This document shows positions 42,092 to 50,654 of a DNA stretch of 64,000 nucleotides, piece by piece. Position numbers and translations under genes: made by a program. Position 1 is the first letter of the stretch, and the number at the start of each line of letters is the position of its first letter. The notes under the pieces are model-generated. The model was not told the origin of the DNA. It ran no database searches and saw only the letters and a program-made list of their open reading frames with translations. Source of the DNA: Hymenobacter sp. CRA2 (GTDB lineage Bacteria; Bacteroidota; Bacteroidia; Cytophagales; Hymenobacteraceae); NCBI RefSeq assembly GCF_002007105.1, contig NZ_MVBC01000010.1:180852-244851 (forward strand), in the 5' to 3' direction.

Positions 42092-42120
42092 CGGCGCGGC
42101 AACCAGAGCCACTATGATTT

Positions 42121-42174
42121 AAAGCCCGCCCATCGGCGGCTGCCTGCTCGGGCAGCCGCCGATGGGCGGGCTTT
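42121..42174. terminator. Terminator with 24-bp perfect stem
   Basis: Arms 42121-42144 and 42151-42174 pair perfectly around a 6-base loop, 29 bases after the GH64 stop. The following 300 bases up to the next start hold an AT-rich patch (42205-42315) that should contain the promoter of the gene at 42474; no exact TAnnTTTG is seen there. Confidence 0.8.
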
Positions 42175-42473
42175 GCCGTTATGCGCCGGTCTAGCAGCAA
42201 GAGGCATTAAACTCTGATTAAAATTGGCCGGAGCTAATAAAAACATATAGCAATAACAGGATAGTACAACAGTTAACCGCTATTACAGCAAGCCCTTCAC
42301 TAGATTTTCATACTTTGCCTTTCCACCCACCTCATCTGTAAGCACCGGTGCTTTTCCCGTGCCGAATGCATCCTTCGTTGGTCCTGTTAGCCCCCGGCAC
42401 CCCGCCGATTGGGCCGGGCACGGCCGGCGGGGCAGCTGAGCGGCGGCTTCTTTTCCACCCATTTACCCCTTAC

Positions 42474-45400
42474 ATGCAACAACCTCTACTAAGCCTGCTC
42501 AAGCGCACCCTGCAGCCGCGCCTGGCGGGCGCTCTGCTGGCGGCCCTGCTAGCCGGCAGCCCCGCCGCCGGCTGGGCCCAGACGGCCTCTGCCCTCAGCG
42601 GTGCCTACACCATCAACAGCGCCCAGCCCACGGGCGGTACCAACTTCGCCACCTTCGCGGCGGCGGCGGCGGCCCTGAACACCAACGGCGTGAGCGGCCC
42701 GGTGACGTTTACCGTCAGCGGCGGTCCGTTCAACGAGCAGTTCAGCCTCAGCGCCATTGCCGGCACCAGCGCCACCAACCGCGTGACCATCAACGGCGGC
42801 GGGCGCACGATTCAGTTCGGGTCGAGTACTTCCGCGCAGCGCGCCGTCATCACCCTGAGCGGCGCCGACTACGTGACCATCGACAACCTGCTGGTAGACG
42901 CCACGGTGGGCGGTACCTCCACGGCCACCTACGGCTGGGGCATTCAGCTGCTGGGCGGGGCCGACAACAACACCATCAGCAACTGCACCGTCACGAGCAG
43001 CCTCACCTCTACGTCGACGACGAACTTCGCCGGCATCGTGGCCAACAACTCGACCACCTCGCCAACCACGGGCGGCAACGCGGGCAGCAACCTGACGCTG
43101 GAAAACAACACCATCGTCGGGGGCTACTACGGCATCAAGATTGTCGGCACCTCCTCGGCCGTGCTTGGCGGCTACCGCGTGCGCGGCAACACCGTGCGCG
43201 ACTTTTACAGCTACGGCCTGGATGCGGACTACACCAGCAGCCTGCAGCTGATCGGCAACGATATCCACCGCGCCACCCGCCCCACCGTCAGCACGTTCTA
43301 CGGCATGTCGCTGGGCACCGGCAACGTGCGGCTGGCCATCGAGAAGAACCGCATTCACAACCCCTTCACGGGCAACCCCAGCTCCACCAGCGCGGCCTAC
43401 GGCGTGTACCTGAGCGGCTCGGATGCGCCGAGCGGCTCGGAAAATGAGCTGATCAACAACGCCATCTACAACTTCGACGGCTTCGGCACCGAGTACGGCT
43501 TCTACAACTCGTCGTCGGACAACGCGCGCTACTACCACAACACCGTGGCGCTGGACAATGCCGCCTCGGCCAGTGGCTCGAACTCCTACGGCTTCTACCA
43601 AACCACCTCGGCCACGGGCATCCAGCTGCGCAACAACGTGTTTACCGTGCGCCGCGGCGGCAGCGGCAGCCGTTACGCGCTGTACTTCAGCACCGCGGCC
43701 AGCACCATTTCCTCCGACTACAACGACCTGCTGGTCGACGCGGGCCCGAACTACTTCACGGGCTACGCCGCCAGCACCGGCTACGCCACGCTGGCCAACT
43801 GGAAAACCGCCGTTTCCGGCGCCTATGACCAGAACAGCGTCGCCGCCGACCCGGCCTACACCGCTCCGGCTACCGGCAACCTGCAGCCCACGGCCGCCAG
43901 CCTCAACAACGTGGGCACGCCCCTGACCCGCGTAACCGATGACATCACCGGCGCTGCGCGTAGCGCCACGCCGGACCTGGGCGCCTACGAGTTTGTGCCC
44001 GGCGCCGACGACGCGGCCGTGGTCAGCATCGATTCGCCGGCTTCGCCGGTGGTAGCCGGCCCTGGCACTGTGACGGTAACCGTGCTCAACAACGGCCTGA
44101 CGCCGCTGACCTCAGTGCAGCTGAGCTACGTGCTGAACGGCGGCGCCGCGGTGACGCAGACCTTCACGCTGAGCACCCCGCTGGCCGCCGGCGCCACCCG
44201 CGCCCTCACCTTCAGCACCACGGGCACGCTGGTGGCCGGCACCAACACGTTGACCGTGACGGCCGCACTGCCCAACGGCCAGCCCGACGCCAACGCCAGC
44301 AACAACACGCAGTCGATTAACCTGTACACGCCGCTGGCGGGCACCTACACCATCGACCACACCCAGCCAGCCAGCCTGCGCAACTTTACCACCGTGGCTG
44401 CTGCCGCTGCCCACCTGTCGGGCGGCGGGGTATCGGCCCCGGTGCGCATCAACGTGCTGAACGGCCCCTACACCGACCAGTTTGCCGTGGGCGTGATTCC
44501 CGGCGTCAGCGCTGCCGATACGGTGGTGATTGACGGCGGCGCCAACAAGGAGCGCATTTCCTACAGCGGCGCGGCCGGCCAAGCCGCCGTGGTGCTGCTC
44601 AACGGCTCCGACTACGTGACCCTGCAGAACCTGACCCTCGACGCCTCGGCCGGCACCACGGCCGGCATCGGCGTGCAGCTGGTGGGCCAGGCCGACCACA
44701 ACCGCATCCGCAACTGCGTCATCTCGGGCTCGGCAGCGGCTACCTCCAGCTCGACGGCCGCGGGCATCGCCGCCAGCGGCAGCATTGCCTCTGTTTCCAC
44801 GGCCGGCAACGCCAACGACCTGCGCATCGAGAACAACGTCATCAGCGGCGGCTACTACGGCGTGGTACTGACCGGCGCCAGCACTACCAACCGCGCCACC
44901 GGCAACCGCATTATCGGCAACGAAATCCGCGACTTCTACACCTACGGCGTGGACGTGGAGAGCAACAACGGCGCCCGGATCGTTGGCAACAACATCCACC
45001 GCAGCACCCGCACGGGCGTGACGACCTTCTACGGCGTGTACCTGGTGGGCGACGTGGCCACGGCCGTGGAAGGCAACCGCATCCACGAACCGTTCACGGG
45101 CAACACGGCCAGCACCAGCTCGGCCTACGGCGTGTACCTGAGCGGCGACGCGACGGCCGGTGCCGAAAACGACGTGGTGAACAACCTCATCTACGACTTC
45201 AACGGCTCGGGCATCGAGTACGGGCTTTACAACACGACGGCCGACAACGCGCGCTACTACCACAACACGGTGGTGCTCAGCAACGCGGCCACCAGCACGT
45301 CGTCGTCGTCGTACGGCTTCTACCAGTCGTCGCAGTCGCTGAACCTGGACGTGCGCAACAACATCTTCGTGGTGACGCGCGGCGGCAGCGGCACCCGCTA

Positions 45401-46727
45401 CGCGCTGTACTACAGCACCACGACGAGCACCATCACCTCGGACTACAACGACCTGGTGGTGGGCACCTCCAGCACCTACTACACGGGCCGCTTCGGCACC
45501 GCCAACTTCTCCACGCTGGCCAACTGGAAAACGGCCAACTCGGCCGCCTTCGACCAGCGCAGTTTCAGCATCGATCCGGCCTTTGCCGCCGCGGCCACCG
45601 GCAACTTCCAGCCCACGGCCGTGCTGCTGAACGGCGCCGGCACGACGCTGGCCCGCGTAACGCGCGACATCAACAACAACCCGCGCAACAACCCGCCCAC
45701 GCCGGGCGCCTACGAGGCCTCGGTAATGGCCAACGACGTGGCCGTTATTAGCATCGACGCCCCCGCTACGCCGGCGGCCCTGGGCAACAACCCGGTGGTG
45801 GTAACTATCCGCAACACGGGCAACGCCGTGCTCACGTCGGTAACGCTGAGCTACGCCCTGACCGGCGGTACGCCCACCACGCAGACCTTCACCGGCCTGA
45901 CGCTGGCGGCCGGCAGCAACCTGCAGCTCACGTTCACGACCCCGCTGCAGCTGCCCACCAGCGGCGACTTCACGCTGACAGTAACCGCCAGCCAGCCCAA
46001 CGGCCAGCCCGACGGCAACGCCAGCAACAACACCCAGACGGTGACCTTCAACCAGCCGACGCCGCCCAACGACGAGCCCTGCGCGGCTCTTTCGCTGGCC
46101 AGCGGCTCGGTAACGGCTTCGAACGGCGCCTCCACCACCAGCACGCAGGCGGGCATCAACCTGCCGGCCTGCTCCCCTTCCAACGCTCCGAAGGACGTGT
46201 GGTTTACCTTCACGGCCACCGGCACCAGCCAGGTCCTGAACATCACGGGCGACGCCGCCGGCATGGTGCGCGTGTTCCGCACGGCCAGCTGCTCGGCGGG
46301 TCCGTTTACGCAGGTGTTCTGCCAGGCCAGCGGCACGGCCAACACCACCGTGGGCAACGTGACGGTGAACGGCCTGACCTCGGGCCAGCTGTACTACGTG
46401 GCCGTATCGGGCTACGCTAGCAGCGACGCCACGGGCACCTTTACCATCAGCACCACGGTACTCAGCACCCGCGGCCGCAACAGCACCCAGCTGGCCGTGT
46501 TCCCCAACCCCAGCAACACGGGTCAGCTCACGCTGCGCCTGGCCGCCCAGCCGGCTACCGCCGGCACCGTGGAGCTGCTGAACGCCCTGGGCCAGACGGT
46601 GCGCCGCCAAGCCCTGACCACAGCCCGCGAGCAGCAGGTATCGACGACGGGCCTGACCACCGGCCTCTACACCCTGCGCGTGCAGGCCGGCCGCGACACC
46701 TACACCCAGAAGGTAGTACTGGAATAG
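42474..46727 (+). CDS. Giant secreted tandem beta-helix protein with T9SS sorting domain
   Basis: 1417 residues from ATG 42474. Signal peptide to AAGWAQ (about 36). Two similar halves follow: beta-helix domains at about 42-505 and 623-1085, both starting G-x-YTI and F-x-T-[FV]-AAAAA, with parallel segments such as NNTIVGGYYGIKIVG / NNVISGGYYGVVLTG and DNARYYHNTV in each. Each is followed by a CARDB-like Ig domain (about 511-610 and 1087-1190: VVSIDSPASPVV / VISIDAPATPAA). Then a PPC-like domain (about 1199-1325, NDEPCAALSL) and a T9SS domain (1340-1417). Polysaccharide binding or cleavage on the surface is probable; no catalytic residues could be fixed. Confidence 0.85.
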   Translation: MQQPLLSLLKRTLQPRLAGALLAALLAGSPAAGWAQTASALSGAYTINSAQPTGGTNFATFAAAAAALNTNGVSGPVTFTVSGGPFNEQFSLSAIAGTSATNRVTINGGGRTIQFGSSTSAQRAVITLSGADYVTIDNLLVDATVGGTSTATYGWGIQLLGGADNNTISNCTVTSSLTSTSTTNFAGIVANNSTTSPTTGGNAGSNLTLENNTIVGGYYGIKIVGTSSAVLGGYRVRGNTVRDFYSYGLDADYTSSLQLIGNDIHRATRPTVSTFYGMSLGTGNVRLAIEKNRIHNPFTGNPSSTSAAYGVYLSGSDAPSGSENELINNAIYNFDGFGTEYGFYNSSSDNARYYHNTVALDNAASASGSNSYGFYQTTSATGIQLRNNVFTVRRGGSGSRYALYFSTAASTISSDYNDLLVDAGPNYFTGYAASTGYATLANWKTAVSGAYDQNSVAADPAYTAPATGNLQPTAASLNNVGTPLTRVTDDITGAARSATPDLGAYEFVPGADDAAVVSIDSPASPVVAGPGTVTVTVLNNGLTPLTSVQLSYVLNGGAAVTQTFTLSTPLAAGATRALTFSTTGTLVAGTNTLTVTAALPNGQPDANASNNTQSINLYTPLAGTYTIDHTQPASLRNFTTVAAAAAHLSGGGVSAPVRINVLNGPYTDQFAVGVIPGVSAADTVVIDGGANKERISYSGAAGQAAVVLLNGSDYVTLQNLTLDASAGTTAGIGVQLVGQADHNRIRNCVISGSAAATSSSTAAGIAASGSIASVSTAGNANDLRIENNVISGGYYGVVLTGASTTNRATGNRIIGNEIRDFYTYGVDVESNNGARIVGNNIHRSTRTGVTTFYGVYLVGDVATAVEGNRIHEPFTGNTASTSSAYGVYLSGDATAGAENDVVNNLIYDFNGSGIEYGLYNTTADNARYYHNTVVLSNAATSTSSSSYGFYQSSQSLNLDVRNNIFVVTRGGSGTRYALYYSTTTSTITSDYNDLVVGTSSTYYTGRFGTANFSTLANWKTANSAAFDQRSFSIDPAFAAAATGNFQPTAVLLNGAGTTLARVTRDINNNPRNNPPTPGAYEASVMANDVAVISIDAPATPAALGNNPVVVTIRNTGNAVLTSVTLSYALTGGTPTTQTFTGLTLAAGSNLQLTFTTPLQLPTSGDFTLTVTASQPNGQPDGNASNNTQTVTFNQPTPPNDEPCAALSLASGSVTASNGASTTSTQAGINLPACSPSNAPKDVWFTFTATGTSQVLNITGDAAGMVRVFRTASCSAGPFTQVFCQASGTANTTVGNVTVNGLTSGQLYYVAVSGYASSDATGTFTISTTVLSTRGRNSTQLAVFPNPSNTGQLTLRLAAQPATAGTVELLNALGQTVRRQALTTAREQQVSTTGLTTGLYTLRVQAGRDTYTQKVVLE

Positions 46728-46753
46728 CGCCTCGGCTACTTGCACCGAAACCG

Positions 46754-46779
46754 GAAGGCTGCCCGCTTGGGCAGCCTTC
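46754..46779 (+). terminator. Terminator
   Basis: 11-bp perfect stem (46754-46764 / 46769-46779), loop gctt, then T-rich; 27 bases after the beta-helix gene. The rest of the 315-base gap to 47043 has no gene; AT-richer sequence at 46950-46985 may be the next promoter. Confidence 0.8.
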
Positions 46780-47042
46780 TTTCGTTTGGGCCGGAGCGTA
46801 GCGCCGCCGGGCCGTACGGCCCACAACTTCTGGCCCCCGGCGCGCGTTTTTTAAGCGGCAATCGGGACTAGTATCAGCTTGCTGATCAGCCGCCCGGGCC
46901 GGTTTTTTGCGGCCTGCGCGCCCGCTGAAAATAAACTCAACTGGACTCATTGCCAGAGAACAATTGTTTTTGTTCTATCTTCATACGCTGCCGGTGCCCC
47001 GCTGCCATGTTGGGCCCGGCAGCTTTCACTCCCAAACTCATT

Positions 47043-47540
47043 ATGGCAAGAGGACAAGAAGGTTTTAACAAACGCGAGAACGAGAAGAAACGCCAGAAAA
47101 AGCGCCAGGAAAAGGAAGGCCGCAAGGAAGAGCGGCAGGCCAACGCCAAGAAGGGCCAGAATCTGGAAGACATGCTGGCTTACGTCGACGAGTTCGGCAA
47201 CATCACCTCCACCCCGCCCGATCCGAACAAGAAGCGCGAGGAAATCAGCCTGGACGACATTCAGCTGGGGGCCCGCCGCCGCGACGACGATGGCGACCAA
47301 GGCTCGTCCGTGCGCACGGGGTTGATTACCAACTTCAACACGGCCAAGGGCTACGGCTTTATCAAGGACCTGCAGAGCCAGGAAAGCATCTTCGTGCACG
47401 TCAACGAGCTGATCGACAAGGTGCGCGAAGGCGACAAAGTAACATTTGAGGTGACGCGCGGCCCGAAGGGGCTCAATGCCGTAGCGGTACGCCGCGCCAC
47501 CGAAGCGCAGCCCGGCGCCAGCCCGGCCACGCCCGAATAG
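47043..47540 (+). CDS. Cold-shock domain protein, Bacteroidota type
   Basis: 165 residues from ATG 47043. A Lys/Arg/Glu-rich N-terminal arm (MARGQEGFNKRENEKKRQKK) and the segment LEDMLAYVDEFGNI lead to a cold-shock domain (about 88-155) with RNP1-like GYGFIKD and RNP2-like SIFVHVN. This long-armed form is general in Bacteroidota; it binds single-stranded RNA and DNA and is thought to act as an RNA chaperone. An ATG at 46950 in frame adds unlikely sequence. Confidence 0.9.
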   Translation: MARGQEGFNKRENEKKRQKKRQEKEGRKEERQANAKKGQNLEDMLAYVDEFGNITSTPPDPNKKREEISLDDIQLGARRRDDDGDQGSSVRTGLITNFNTAKGYGFIKDLQSQESIFVHVNELIDKVREGDKVTFEVTRGPKGLNAVAVRRATEAQPGASPATPE

Positions 47541-47608
47541 CGCGGCTGCTTCCGGCGTAGCGGCGCGGGCTCTGCCCGCTTGGCCGACTTCTGACCGGAA
47601 TGCCGCGG

Positions 47609-47674
47609 GCAGCCTGCTGCCGGGGACTGATGCGGACCTACCGCGTCGTGCCCCGGCAGCAGGCTGCGTTTTTT
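47609..47674 (+). terminator. Long-stem terminator
   Basis: About 17-bp perfect stem (from 47609, and 47650-47667) with a 24-base loop, then a run of six Ts. Confidence 0.75.
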
Positions 47675-47724
47675 GGCCCCTGCCACGCGCTGGGGCCGCC
47701 GTGCACCCAGGGCCGTTGGCCCGT

Positions 47725-47732
47725 TACCTTTG
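47725..47732 (+). promoter_or_regulatory. TACCTTTG box four bases before the rlmF start
   Basis: Exact TAnnTTTG ending four bases before ATG 47737. With a start point about seven bases after the box, transcription would begin at or inside the start codon, implying a leaderless message. Confidence 0.5.
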
Positions 47733-47736
47733 CCCC

Positions 47737-48720
47737 ATGACTTCACCCCAGCAGGGCCCACCGGCCGATAAGCACGAACTGCACCCGCGCAACCGCCACC
47801 GCGGCCGCTATGATTTTGCGCAGCTAATGCAGGCCTCGCCCACCCTGGCTCCGTACGTGACGACGCCCGCCACCCAAGGCGAAGCCAGCCTTGACTTTGC
47901 CAACCCGGCCGCCGTGAAAGCCCTGAACCAGGCGCTGCTGAAGCACTTTTACGGCATCGACCACTGGGACTTGCCCGCTGGCTACCTCACCCCACCCATT
48001 CCCGGCCGCGCCGATTACATCCATCACCTGGCCGACCTGCTGGCCGAGGACCACGCCGGCGTCATTCCGCGTGGCAAGGGCATCCGGGTGCTCGACGTGG
48101 GCGTGGGCGCCAACTGCATTTACCCCATCATCGGCCACCGCGAGTACGGCTGGCGCTTCGTGGGCACCGATGTGGACCCGACGGCCGTGCGCGTGGCCCG
48201 GCAAATCGTGGCCGCCAATCGCGGCCTGACGGGCGCCGTGGATGTGCGCCTGCAGCCCCACGCCACCGATATTTTCAGCGGCGTGGTAAAGCCCACGGAA
48301 TACTTCGACCTCACGCTTTGCAACCCGCCGTTTCACGCCTCGGCGGCGGAGGCCGAAGCCGCCAACCGTCGTAAAACGCACAACCTCGGCGCCGCTGCTG
48401 GTACCAAGCCAGCCCTGAACTTCGGTGGCCAGGCCCACGAGCTGTGGACGCCCGGCGGCGAGGCTACTTTCCTCTGGCGCATGGCGGAGGAAAGCGCGCT
48501 GCTGCGCCCCAACTGCTACTGGTTTACGACTCTGGTATCGAAAAAAGACACCTTGCCGGGCCTCTACAAATCCTTGCAGAAGCTGCGCGCCACCGAAGTG
48601 CGCACCGTGGACATGGCGCAGGGCCAGAAAGTGAGCCGCTTCGTGGCCTGGACGTTCCTCACCCCTGAGCAACGCCAGCAGTGGCGGCAGAAACGCTGGG
48701 CGACCCAAGCGGCAACTTAG
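47737..48720 (+). CDS. rlmF: 23S rRNA adenine-1618 N6-methyltransferase
   Basis: 327 residues from ATG 47737. KHELHPRNRHRGRYDFAQLM is the RlmF-specific opening; IRVLDVGVGANCIYPIIGHREYG is the SAM motif I; DLTLCNPPFHASAAEA carries the NPPF catalytic motif of N6-adenine methyltransferases. C-terminal FWTLVSKKD-type residues (WFTTLVSKKDTLPGLYKSL) also match. It methylates A1618 of 23S rRNA. Confidence 0.92.
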   Translation: MTSPQQGPPADKHELHPRNRHRGRYDFAQLMQASPTLAPYVTTPATQGEASLDFANPAAVKALNQALLKHFYGIDHWDLPAGYLTPPIPGRADYIHHLADLLAEDHAGVIPRGKGIRVLDVGVGANCIYPIIGHREYGWRFVGTDVDPTAVRVARQIVAANRGLTGAVDVRLQPHATDIFSGVVKPTEYFDLTLCNPPFHASAAEAEAANRRKTHNLGAAAGTKPALNFGGQAHELWTPGGEATFLWRMAEESALLRPNCYWFTTLVSKKDTLPGLYKSLQKLRATEVRTVDMAQGQKVSRFVAWTFLTPEQRQQWRQKRWATQAAT

Positions 48721-49258
48721 CCTGCGTGAGCCAGTAAGGCGGGTTTTATTCAACCACCTGGCTACCAAACGTCTTCCCGACCCGGCCTGACGTATGGCTT
48801 GTGGGCGGGAAGACGTTCGTTCATATGCACTGCCTTCAGTCCGGCACCTGCGCAAAGGCCCAGCAATACCAGCAGCCATAGCCTTGCGCTGGGGAGGCGG
48901 CTGGCGAAGCATGGATGCGCACGAGGCTCCTCTACTAGTATCAGGAGCCGGTGCGTGGGCAGCAACTAACCAGCCGCACGCCGTTGCCCCAACGGATAGC
49001 CAGCCTCGCTGGGCTAGCAGGCATCATCACCGCAGAGGTAGATTAAATGATTGCGGGCTCGTTGCAATGCGCCGGGGCGCTTCTATCTTTCCACTGGCTT
49101 TCAGCCACTGCGCCTGCTCGTCTACTACCCTATTGCTACTTGTTGCCCCATGGGGCAACGCCCGCTTGTGCGGCCTAACGGGCTGCGGCAAGCACTTATC
49201 ACTTGTTTTGCCGCCTGCGGAAGCGCCGCAGGTTCTGTTCCATTCCATTCTATTTTCT
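48721..49258. other. Intergenic region between rlmF and the PIG-L gene
   Basis: 538 bases with no convincing gene. A minus-strand frame (48762-48965, TTG start) has a hydrophobic helix (RLWLLVLLGLCAGAGL) but poor start and composition. A perfect 18-bp palindrome is at 49142-49159 (gttgccccatggggcaac). TATCTTTC near 49085 is close to a promoter -7 box, about 170 bases before the PIG-L ATG. Confidence 0.4.
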
Positions 49259-50548
49259 ATGAAACAAGCTTACCTCTGGGTGATGCTTCTGCTCTGGCAA
49301 GCTACGCTGACCCAGGCGCAACAACAGGCCCGGCCCATTCTGCCGTCGCCCCAAGCCATTTCGTTCTATGTGGTAGCCCACCCCGACGATTGGCAGCTAT
49401 TTATGAGCCCCAACGCGTACGGCGACCTGACCGACACGCGTGGCAAGATCATCTTCATTTACCTGACCTCGGGCGACGATAAGCGGCGCACGGGCTACGA
49501 TTCCCAGTACCCGTACGCCACCCTACCCTACTACCAGGCGCGGGAGCGAGCCGCGGCCAATGCCAGCCGGTTCGTGACCAACCAGTACGCGGGCGGCCGC
49601 GTCGGGCCGACGAGCGTGGGCACCACCTGGGTAAAGAGCAACTACCACCTCGCCGGCGGGCGCAACATCGCTACCTACGCCTACCGCAACACGGTACACT
49701 ATTTCCTGCGTCTGCCCGACCGCGTGGGCGAGGCGGTGAAGCTCGGCGGCGCGGGGAGCTACGACTTCCTGACGGCCACGGCGCTGGACAGCCTCGTCAA
49801 CGATAACCAGTCGGTGAAAACCATCGACGGCAGCTCCAGCTACGCCAACCGCACGGACGTGGCCGACCAGGTAGCCGAAATCATGCAGAAGGAGTGGACG
49901 CCGGAGTTCTACGACACCAACTACTACCCCTACCGCTTCCTCAACTACTCCGAAGACCACATCACCGACTGGAACCGCCCCGACCACGGCGACCATATCA
50001 ACGCGGCCGTGGTGGCCGAGGAAGCCGCCAGCAGCCTGGGGCTAAACGAATGGGCGTTTGAAGGCTATAGCTCGGCCTCCATGCCACACAACATGAGCCA
50101 GCCCGACGCGCAAAACGAAGCCAGCCTGTTCGCCATCACGGCCAACAGCTTGCTGGAAAGCGGCTACAGCAACACCTGGGACCTGCCCGGCCACCGCGAA
50201 TACCTTGGCGTGAGCAAGAGCCGGCAGGTTACGTCGTCCAGCCGCGCGGCCGGCGCAGCCCGCGTGGCCCCGGCCGCTCCGGCTACGGCGCCCGCTGATA
50301 TGGACATCTACCCGGTGCCGGCGGCTAAGCAGTTCCACGTGCGCCTGCCGGAAAAGGCCACCGGCACCGCCGTACTGACGGTATTCAACGGCCACCTGCA
50401 GCAAGTGCGTCAGGTGCGCGTGCCGGCCACCAGCTTGGTGCAGCCCTACACCGTGGACCTTACCGGCGTACCGGCGGGCGTGTACTACGTGGAGGTGAAA
50501 ACCGACGCCAAAACGTACCGCCGCAAACTCGTCAAAGGCTCGGAATAA
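49259..50548 (+). CDS. Secreted PIG-L family deacetylase with T9SS sorting domain
   Basis: 429 residues; signal peptide to TQAQQ (about 21). AHPDDW (40-45) is the PIG-L zinc motif AHPDD; a later DHGDHINAAVV supplies the second His. The deacetylase runs to about residue 310. After an Ala/Pro linker, residues about 345-429 are a T9SS sorting domain (DMDIYPVPAAKQFHVRL, GVYYVEVKTDAKTYRRKLV). Family members remove N-acetyl groups from GlcNAc-type sugars; a secreted one may act on chitin-like or cell-wall polymers. Confidence 0.85.
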   Translation: MKQAYLWVMLLLWQATLTQAQQQARPILPSPQAISFYVVAHPDDWQLFMSPNAYGDLTDTRGKIIFIYLTSGDDKRRTGYDSQYPYATLPYYQARERAAANASRFVTNQYAGGRVGPTSVGTTWVKSNYHLAGGRNIATYAYRNTVHYFLRLPDRVGEAVKLGGAGSYDFLTATALDSLVNDNQSVKTIDGSSSYANRTDVADQVAEIMQKEWTPEFYDTNYYPYRFLNYSEDHITDWNRPDHGDHINAAVVAEEAASSLGLNEWAFEGYSSASMPHNMSQPDAQNEASLFAITANSLLESGYSNTWDLPGHREYLGVSKSRQVTSSSRAAGAARVAPAAPATAPADMDIYPVPAAKQFHVRLPEKATGTAVLTVFNGHLQQVRQVRVPATSLVQPYTVDLTGVPAGVYYVEVKTDAKTYRRKLVKGSE

Positions 50549-50568
50549 GCTACCCGCTATGAGCATGT

Positions 50569-50599
50569 AAAAAGCCCGGCCGTGTGGTCGGGCTTTTTT
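50569..50599 (+). terminator. Rho-independent terminator
   Basis: Stem 50569-50578 / 50589-50598 with T-run, 20 bases after the PIG-L gene. Confidence 0.85.
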
Positions 50600-50654
50600 G
50601 TGCGCGGTGCCACGCAGAGTCGATAGCCGAGCTACGGCCCGGCTATGTCCGGCA

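Noticed and set aside
44112..46826. 904-codon open frame antisense to the beta-helix gene, minus strand
   Set aside because: It mirrors a real T9SS gene whose Ala/Gly/Thr/Asn-rich codons leave the opposite frame open; the product is Arg/Gly/Val/His-rich without any fold motif.
48762..48965. 67-codon minus-strand frame with a hydrophobic helix
   Set aside because: TTG start, Arg/Pro-rich flanks and no promoter or terminator; kept only as a remark on the intergenic region.
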